64,000 nucleotides of DNA, taken from positions 1-64,000 of the forward strand of contig JANQAI010000013.1 in the NCBI GenBank assembly GCA_024707145.1, given 5' to 3'. The translations under genes were made by a program, and so were the position numbers. The number at the start of each line of letters is the position of its first letter. Within the stretch, counting starts at the first letter, position 1. Of the stretch, positions 58,350 to 64,000 are shown in pieces. The stretch comes from Magnetospirillum sp. (GTDB taxonomy: Bacteria > Pseudomonadota > Alphaproteobacteria > Rhodospirillales > Magnetospirillaceae). Below the pieces are notes generated by a model that had not been told where the DNA came from, did no database searches, and saw only the letters and a program-made list of their open reading frames with translations.

Positions 58350-58782
58350 ATGTCCGTCGAGACGATTCTCAAAGCCAAGGGGACGACCGTCTTCACCATC
58401 CGCCCGGAACATTCGGTGGCGGACGCCGCGGCGCTGATGTCCAACAAGCGGGTCGGCGTCGCCATCGTCTGCGATGCCAAGGGGCGGCTGCACGGCGTGG
58501 TGTCGGAGCGCGACATCGTCGCCGGCATCACCCAGTACGGCAAGGGCCTGCTGGACATGCCGGTGCGCAACATCATGTCCAGCCCGGTGGTGACCTGCTC
58601 GCCCGCCGATTCGGTCAAGGCGATCATGGAGATCATGACCAAGCGGCGCATCCGCCATCTGCCGGTGGTGGACGGCGAGGACATCCTGGGCATCGTCTCC
58701 ATCGGCGACGCCGTCAACTACCGCCTCAACGAGGCGGAGATGGAAAAAGGCGGTGCTGCGCGACTTCGCCGTCACGCGTTGA
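58350..58782 (+). CDS. CBS-domain protein, 3' frameshift
   Basis: Soluble protein of about 143 residues made of a pair of CBS domains: VFTIRPEHSVADAAALMSNK with VGVAIV, SERDIVAGI, and the second with VVTCSPADSVKAIMEIMTKR, IRHLPVVD and VSIGDAVNYRL. CBS pairs bind adenine nucleotides. The A5 run at 58744-58748 has one A too many; with four, the protein ends NEAEMEKAVLRDFAVTR at 58782, the usual ending for this family. Without correction the frame runs on to 58838 through a palindrome. Confidence 0.87.
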
Positions 58783-58797
58783 TCCTTCGAGCGCGAT

Positions 58798-58835
58798 GGC
58801 ACCAGGTTGGCGCGGTACCGCGCCAACCTGGTGCC
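58798..58835. terminator. 38-base palindrome between converging genes
   Basis: GGCACCAGGTTGGCGCG, GTAC, then the perfect complement. It lies between the convergent CBS and IalB-like genes and probably ends transcription from both sides, though without U tracts. Confidence 0.65.
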
Positions 58836-58846
58836 TGAATCCGGCT

Positions 58847-59354
58847 CTAGCGCTTGACGCCGCAGGCCTTGTCGATGGCCGCCAGGGCCTCGGCGAAGCC
58901 CTTCAGGGAAATGGTGTCGGTGAAGGCGGAGCCCTTGGCGGGGGTCGCCTTCACCACCACCTCCCGGCCCTTGGCCATGGCGGCGATGATGGCCTTGTCG
59001 GCGTTGCTGTCCTTGGCCCAGGCCGAGCCGCCCTTGGTGAAGAAGCTGTGCTTCATGCCGCCGATCTGGATCTCGGCGTCGGAATCCTTCTTGAAACCGT
59101 AGGAACCGATCAGGCTGACCTCGCCCGGGCTCTTGGGCCGGTGGGTGACGGCGATGGCGGTGCCGACGCGATCCTTTTCGCGCGGCTTGTCGGCGCGGGC
59201 GGCGGCATAGCAGACCTTGGCGCCACCCTCGGTATAGGCATAGGCCTCCCAGTTGCCCGTGCTGACCAGCGGCTTGCTGGGCTCGGCCAAGGCGGGTGCG
59301 GAACCGACGGCCGCCAGGACGGCGGCGAGCAGGAGGGGGGGTGCGACTGTGCAT
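58847..59354 (-). CDS. IalB-like (invasion-associated locus B) periplasmic protein, frameshifted
   Basis: Predicted secreted protein of about 168 residues. The mature part AEPSKPLVSTGNWEAYAYTE, then CYAAARADKPREK and the C-terminal AIDKACGVKR match the IalB family. Its signal peptide (MHSRTPLLLAAVLAAVGSAP) is restored if the C7 run at about 59335-59341 is read as C6; otherwise the frame is lost. IalB proteins were named from Bartonella invasion but are widespread in free-living alphaproteobacteria with unknown function. Confidence 0.8.
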
Positions 59355-59457
59355 GCTGGGTGTCCGAAAGTTATCCGGCGGTCGGAAGGCTTCGGGTGGG
59401 GTTAAACGCCTTCCCCGGCCGCGCTGTCAATAAGAGTTCCAAAGGTCGGGAAGACTT

Positions 59458-59973
59458 TCAAAGATCAGGTCGGCCGCGCGGGGAGAAGCCGCTTCTGCCC
59501 TTCATTTCGCGCTCGTATTCCAGCGACCAGCGGACGTTGGGATAGGCCAGCTCGCTCCACGGGATCCCCTCCCAGTCGAACAGTGCGACCTCCAGGCTTT
59601 CCGGGCCGGCGGCGAAATCCGCCGAGGCCATGCGCGCCCGGTAGATCATGTGCACCTGGCTGATTTCGGGAATGGAATAGATGGCCAGCAGGGCGTCGAT
59701 CTCGGCGCGGACGCCGGCCTCTTCCCACACCTCGCGCAGGGCACCCTGCTCGGTGGTCTCGTGCAGCTCCATGTAACCCACCGGCATGGTCCAGTAGCCC
59801 AGGCGGGGCTCGATGCCGCGCCGGCACAGCAGGTACTTGTCGCCCCACGTGCAGACGGCGCCGACGATGACCTTGGGGTTCTCGTAGAGCACGAAGCCGC
59901 AATCGCCGCAGACCAGCCGCTCGCGGTCGTCGCCATCGGGGATCCTGCGAATGGTGGGTCCTTGCGGGCTCAT
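59458..59973 (-). CDS. Nudix hydrolase with zinc-ribbon N-terminus
   Basis: A 171-residue nucleoside diphosphate-X hydrolase. The N-terminal segment has one cysteine pair ([20 protein letters not shown]), a reduced zinc ribbon. The Nudix box is [20 protein letters not shown] followed by AGV, with the Glu residues for metal binding. The closest family type is ADP-ribose pyrophosphatase/NADH pyrophosphatase-like, but the substrate is not fixed. Confidence 0.9.
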   Translation of the reverse strand: MSPQGPTIRRIPDGDDRERLVCGDCGFVLYENPKVIVGAVCTWGDKYLLCRRGIEPRLGYWTMPVGYMELHETTEQGALREVWEEAGVRAEIDALLAIYSIPEISQVHMIYRARMASADFAAGPESLEVALFDWEGIPWSELAYPNVRWSLEYEREMKGRSGFSPRGRPDL

Positions 59974-60012
59974 GGCGAGAGTTTGACCAAGCCGCGCCGT
60001 ACCGGCAAGGAT

Positions 60013-60276
60013 TTAGACAAGAATATCCAGATACGTGCCGCGGGCGGCGTTGCGGTCCAGCTGGTCCACCGGATAATCGGCCGGCAGCATGCGGCTGCCG
60101 CGCGGGGCGCCCAGGCCGCTACGCGCGGCCGAACCACCGCCGGAGAAGGGGGCGACGGAGCCGGAATCGGCGGAGCCGACCGAGGTGGCGCCGGACGCCG
60201 GGCGCAAGGCCGGCGTTCCGCTGGTCACCCCGCTGGCGACGCGCGACACACTCATGCGGTTGGAATCGTCGGCCAT
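60013..60276 (-). CDS. Small Ser/Gly-rich protein, unknown
   Basis: An 87-residue open frame just upstream of the Nudix gene on the same strand. It has a low-complexity Ser/Gly/Ala N-terminal half (SRVASGVTSGTPALRPASGA) and a more ordered end (MLPADYPVDQLDRNAARGTY). The ATG follows GGGGTTTCT, a weak ribosome binding site. The ending recalls short alphaproteobacterial proteins near flagellar loci, but I cannot assign it. Confidence 0.45.
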   Translation of the reverse strand: MADDSNRMSVSRVASGVTSGTPALRPASGATSVGSADSGSVAPFSGGGSAARSGLGAPRGSRMLPADYPVDQLDRNAARGTYLDILV

Positions 60277-60388
60277 AGAAACCCCAAAGTCCGAACGTGC
60301 GAAACGCAGCTTACCACGAACGGCACCTGTTCGCCAAGGAGGGGTGGTCCATCCGACAGTCTTGCTCCTGACTCCGGTCTGAGGCTAA

Positions 60389-61228
60389 ATGGCGTGCATG
60401 ACTACCACCATCGCCCCTCCGCGTCCGGGTGTCTCGCCCCAGGCCAACGACCTGGCGGCGCATTTCATGGAATGCGGGGCGCTCAACACCAACCTGACGT
60501 TGGCGCCGGGCGAGCGCATGGTGATCACCGACGACCTGCTGGGCGGCCGGGTGATGGACGTGGCCGCCCTGTCCATGGCGGCCATCGTCGCCCGCGACGG
60601 CCAAGTGGCCAAGGCGGCGGTGCTGCCGCTGGGCATGGCCGCCAGCAAGGTCAAGCCCAAGGATCGGGCCAAGTACGAACGTCTGTTCGCCCTGATCGAG
60701 GAAACCGCCTTTGACGAGGGCGTGCGCGAAAACGCCGAGGCGCTGCTGGCCGCCCGCTTCCGCGAGAGCCAGATCAAGGAGATCGCCGCCGAGTTGGGCG
60801 GCACCATCGGCCCGGCACGGCAGCGCTATCGCGCCTTCCTGGACGTGGTCAAGCTGCTGACCCAGAAGAAGATCAGCGAGGCGCTGTTCCTGGACGAGTT
60901 CCTGGATTTCACCCGCACCGTGGCCGGCAAGCTGGATTTCGGCATCTACGCGCTGTGCGTGGACCGGCTGTTCGTGTCCACCCGCATTCCCATCCTGGTC
61001 AAGGTGTCGCTGTTGCGCGAGGTATGCAAATACCCGCCGCTGGTGCGCAAGGAGCTGATCACCAACCTGTTGTCCTCGCCCACGGCCGAGCCGGAACTGA
61101 TCCGCTACGCCCGCCAGGAGGCTGCCGGGGCGATGAACCGCGAGCAGCTGACCGAGATCATGCTGTTCACCACCCTCAAGCTGGCCTGGGCGGCTCAGCG
61201 CAAGGTGCCGGCGCGGGCCCGCGCCTGA
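60389..61228 (+). CDS. Conserved-looking unknown protein
   Basis: A 279-residue soluble, mostly helical protein with no membrane segment or signal peptide. Notable stretches: TDDLLGGRVMDVAALSMAAI, DRAKYERLFALIEETAFDEG, LTQKKISEALFLDEFLDFTR and VKVSLLREVCKYPPLVRKEL. Codon use matches its neighbours, so it looks native. I do not recognise a family. Starts at 60389 or at the ATG three codons on. Confidence 0.75.
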   Translation: MACMTTTIAPPRPGVSPQANDLAAHFMECGALNTNLTLAPGERMVITDDLLGGRVMDVAALSMAAIVARDGQVAKAAVLPLGMAASKVKPKDRAKYERLFALIEETAFDEGVRENAEALLAARFRESQIKEIAAELGGTIGPARQRYRAFLDVVKLLTQKKISEALFLDEFLDFTRTVAGKLDFGIYALCVDRLFVSTRIPILVKVSLLREVCKYPPLVRKELITNLLSSPTAEPELIRYARQEAAGAMNREQLTEIMLFTTLKLAWAAQRKVPARARA

Positions 61229-61350
61229 CCTCCCGGTCGCTCACCGCAGGATGTGCCTCCTTCCGCTGCGGCGTTGCCAGCCGCCTTGCGGCGCGTCAGG
61301 ATGAAGCCTCCGGGTGCCTGCGCCCGTGAGATGACAGCATAGGAGCCCCC

Positions 61351-62319
61351 ATGCGCGCCATCGTCTGCCCCGCCTTCGGCGCCCCGCTGGAAGTGCGCGA
61401 CATTTCCGCCCCGGTGCTGATGCCCGGCCAGGTCCGCATCGACGTGGCCGCCGCCGGGGTCAATTTCGCCGATACCCTGCTGATCAGCGGCAAGTATCAG
61501 GAAAAGGTGGCGCCGCCGCTGGTGCCCGGCATGGAATTGGCCGGCACCGTGGCCGAATTGGGCGAGGGGGTGGAGGGATTGAAGGTCGGCGACCGTGTCA
61601 TGGCGGTGGTCACCGGCGGTGCCTTCGCCGAACAGGCGGTGGCCAACCACACTGACGTGGTTCGTCTGCCCGACCGGCTGGACTTCGTCGATGCCGCCGG
61701 CTTTCCGGTGGCCTACGGCACTTCCCATCTCGGCCTGATCGCCAAGGCGGGGCTGAAGGCGGGTGAAACCCTGGTGGTGCACGGGGCGGCCGGCGGCGTC
61801 GGGCTGACCGCGGTGGAGATCGGCGCCGCGCTGGGCGCCACCGTCATCGCCACCGCCGGCGGCGCCGACAAGGTGGCAGTGGCGCGCGGCCACGGCGCCC
61901 ACCACGGCATCGACTACAAGGCCGAGGATATTCGCGACAAGGTCAAGGCGCTGACCGAGGGCCGCGGCGCCGACGTCGTCTACGATCCGGTGGGCGGCGC
62001 CGTGTTCGATGCCTCGTTACGTGCGGTCGCGCCCGATGGCCGCATCCTGGTGATCGGTTTCGCCTCGGGTACGGTTCCGCAGATTCCCGCCAATATCCTG
62101 CTGGTCAAGAACGTCACCGTCATCGGCTATTGGTGGGGCGCCTATCGCAAGCTCAATCCGGCGCTGGTGCAGTCCTCGCTGGCGGAATGCGTGGGCTGGT
62201 GGGCCGAAGGCAAACTGAAGCCGCATGTGTCGCAGACCCTGCCGCTGGAACAGGCCTCGGCCGCCCTGGACCTGCTGAAGAGCCGCGCCGCCACCGGCAA
62301 GGTGGTACTGACGGTGTAA
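61351..62319 (+). CDS. NADPH:quinone oxidoreductase, zinc-independent MDR family
   Basis: A 322-residue medium-chain reductase. The GroES-like N-terminal domain has VAAAGVNFADTLLISGKYQ and MELAGTVAELGEGVEGLKVG; the Rossmann domain has the cofactor loop VVHGAAGGVGLTAVEIGAAL and VYDPVGGAVFDASLRAV. No zinc-binding cysteines are present, as in quinone reductases of the Qor type. Some members act on acryloyl-CoA or enoyl thioesters, so the substrate is open. Confidence 0.92.
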   Translation: MRAIVCPAFGAPLEVRDISAPVLMPGQVRIDVAAAGVNFADTLLISGKYQEKVAPPLVPGMELAGTVAELGEGVEGLKVGDRVMAVVTGGAFAEQAVANHTDVVRLPDRLDFVDAAGFPVAYGTSHLGLIAKAGLKAGETLVVHGAAGGVGLTAVEIGAALGATVIATAGGADKVAVARGHGAHHGIDYKAEDIRDKVKALTEGRGADVVYDPVGGAVFDASLRAVAPDGRILVIGFASGTVPQIPANILLVKNVTVIGYWWGAYRKLNPALVQSSLAECVGWWAEGKLKPHVSQTLPLEQASAALDLLKSRAATGKVVLTV

Positions 62320-62326
62320 GGAGACT

Positions 62327-62431
62327 GTCATCCTGAACGAAGTGAAGGATCTCATCCTGGCAAGGTGTTGCCAGTTTTGATGCGGCGTGCCAGACGGGGA
62401 TCCTTCAATCGCGGCACTCCTTCAGGATGAC
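62327..62431. repeat. Dispersed inverted repeat of the GTCATCCTGAA type
   Basis: Bounded by GTCATCCTGAACGAAGTGAA and TTCAGGATGAC, with GGATCT/GGATCC-containing inner arms. This is a type of intergenic repeat seen in many proteobacteria; only one copy is in the window. Confidence 0.65.
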
Positions 62432-62488
62432 ACGGGAATTTTAAGGGCATGTCAGCAGGAGCTGTGGGTAATCCACCCGTTTGGTTTA

Positions 62489-62584
62489 CGTCAGGGCCGG
62501 GCCTGACCCGGCCATCCACGCGCGTCCATCGGCAACGTGCCGGACGGCACCGCGTGGATGCGCGGATCAAGTCCGCGCATGACG
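62489..62584. repeat. Dispersed palindromic repeat, copy 3
   Basis: Same layout as the copies at 11071-11178 and 29108-29203: GCCGGGCCTGACCCGGC hairpin and ATCCACG, then CGTGGAT with GCGCGGATCAAGTCCGCGC, ending in ATGACG. Confidence 0.85.
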
Positions 62585-62736
62585 GCTGTTGTTGGTGGTC
62601 AAAAGCCCTCATGCTGCCAGGCATGGCCGAGTCCGAGTGACTCCCAACAGCCTGCGCATACATACCCAATTTTAAACCGGCCAAGCGGGGGGGGGGGGAC
62701 TACCTGAAGACGGCCTCCATCCGGCGAGCGCATGCT

Positions 62737-63967
62737 TCACCGAGGGTATTGGCCTGTCCCGCGAGCGGATGGGGTGCGGTGCAGGTGCCGCATGGCGAGG
62801 TCCAGGCCCTCCAGGGTCAGCGGGAACATGCGGCCGCCCATGGCCTGGTGCAGCATCTGGGTGGATTGGGTCCAGTCCCACAGGCGTTGTGGCGCGGGAT
62901 TGAGCCACACCGCGCTGGGCCACGCCGTCAGCAGGCGGTCCAGCCACAGTTGCCCGGGCTCCTCGTTCCATTCCTCCACCGCCGCGCCGGGAGTGGTGAT
63001 CTCCCACGGACTCATGGCGGCGTCGCCGACGATGACCAGCTTCCAGTCGGGCGGGAAGGTGTGCAGCACGTCCCAGGTGGAGACGTGGCCGCCGTGGCGA
63101 CGCCGGTTGTCCTTCCACAGCGTGCCGTAGGGGCAGTTGTGGAAGTAGAAATGCTCCAGATGCTTGAACTCCGAGCGGGCGGCCGAGAACAATTCCTCGC
63201 AGGTGGCGATGTGCTCGTCCATGGAACCACCCACGTCCAGCAGCAGCAGGATTTTGATGCTGTTATGGCGTTCGGGGCGCATCCGGATGTCGAGCCAGCC
63301 GCCGGCCCGCGCGGTGGAGGCGATGGTGCCGTCCAGGTCCAGTTCGGTGGCGGCGCCCTCGCGGGCGAAGCGGCGCAGCCGGCGGAGCGCCAGGCGGAAG
63401 TTGCGGGTGCCCAGGCTCGATGCCGTCGTCGAGGTTGCGGAACTCGCGGCGGTCCCACACCTTGACCGCCCGGTTGTTGCGGTTGCGCTCCTGGCCCAGG
63501 CGCACGCCGGCGGGATTGGCGCCGTAGGCGCCGTAGGGCGAGGTGCCGGCGGTGCCGATCCACTTGTTGCCGCCCTCATGCCGGTCCTTCTGCTCCTCCA
63601 GTCGCCGGCGCAGCGTGCGCATCAGTTCATCGAAGCCGCCCATGGCGTCGATCTGCGCCAGTTCCTCCGGGGTCAGCAGCTTCTCGGCCATGGCGCGCAG
63701 CCAGTCCGCCGGCAGGGCCAGCAGCAGATCCTCGCCGGTGCGGCCCTCGCCGGCCTCGCCCAGGCCGTTGAAGGTGGCGGCGAAGACGCGGTCGAACTTG
63801 TCCAGATGGCGCTCGTCCTTCACCAGGGTGGCGCGGGCGAGATAGTAGAAAGCCTCCACCGAGAACTCCGCCACCCCCTTGGCCAACGCCTCCAGCAGCG
63901 TCAGGTATTCGCGCAAGGAAACCGGCACCTTGGCGTCGCGCAACGCGAAGAAGAGGGTCAGAAACAT
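62737..63967 (-). CDS. CoxE-like VWA domain protein, frameshifted
   Basis: A von Willebrand factor A domain protein of about 409 residues. The N-terminal half (MFLTLFFALRDAKVPVSLRE, then FYYLARATLVKDERHLDKFD) is typical of CoxE-like proteins. The VWA domain has the metal site LLLLDVGGSMDEHI. The frame breaks at 63411-63418 (extra C, GAGCCTGG; DDGIEL then GTRNFRLALRR). These proteins usually work with a MoxR-type AAA ATPase encoded upstream, which would lie beyond the window end. The stop at 62737 gives a slightly long basic tail. Confidence 0.87.
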
Positions 63968-64000
63968 GGCAAGCCCCACCCCGGCCCTCCCCCGCAAGGG

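Larger units (their letters stand above)
62320..62736. other. Repeat-rich intergenic region
   Basis: 417 bases with no gene between the quinone oxidoreductase and the VWA gene. It contains two separate dispersed repeat types, at 62327-62431 and 62489-62584, and a run of G near 62690. Short open frames are not supportable. Confidence 0.7.

Overview
The window is GC-rich DNA from an alphaproteobacterium of the Rhodospirillales, most like Magnetospirillum or Paramagnetospirillum. The reasons are a CckA-type hybrid kinase at the end of a flagellar operon, a complete alphaproteobacterial division and cell wall (dcw) cluster, CtrA-type boxes, paired bacteriohemerythrins and a PAS-containing chemoreceptor. 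The genus is inferred from gene content; no marker gene settles it.

Layout. Positions 1-8300 are the end of an integrative conjugative element. It holds trbF-trbG-trbI, two small conjugation-associated genes, an AT-richer cargo gene split by an IS1595-family insertion, an AlpA-type regulator and a tyrosine integrase that stops next to the 3' end of guaA. From 8301 to 15400 come guaA, a CorA/ZntB transporter, a LysR regulator divergent from an acetyltransferase, heme and oxidase assembly genes (ctaB, a tiny CoxF-like gene, a DUF420 gene) and a DUF2189 membrane protein. From 15534 to 38405 a minus-strand block reads, in transcription order, mraZ-rsmH-ftsL-ftsI-murE-murF-mraY-murD-ftsW-murG-murC-murB-ddlB-ftsQ-ftsA-ftsZ-lpxC-bamD-recN. 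It makes lipid II, moves it outward, builds the divisome and adds outer-membrane assembly functions. MraZ-type operator repeats precede mraZ, and rnpB lies just beyond.

From 39431 to 49822 are a phasin, cheZ, two bacteriohemerythrins, a nuclease-family protein, pirin, wrbA divergent from a LysR gene, a DUF1491 gene, a PAS chemoreceptor and an RTX-like secreted protein. From 49819 to 57455 is a flagellar locus with divergent transcription: flgB-flgC-fliE-fliQ-fliR-flhB-cckA on the minus strand, and flhX, an unknown gene, fliO and fliP on the plus strand. CtrA-like boxes face each way, so the locus carries both the CckA kinase that feeds CtrA and probable CtrA targets. The rest holds Hsp20, a CBS protein, an IalB-like protein, a Nudix hydrolase, unknown proteins, a quinone oxidoreductase and a VWA protein.

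Quality note. About twenty genes, many of them essential (guaA, ftsA, murD, murE, murF, murG), carry a single-base frameshift. At least seven are the same event, an extra C turning GAGCTG into GAGCCTG, and most others lie in homopolymers. I read these as consensus errors and give the intended gene spans. No tRNA, 16S/23S rRNA or CRISPR array was found.
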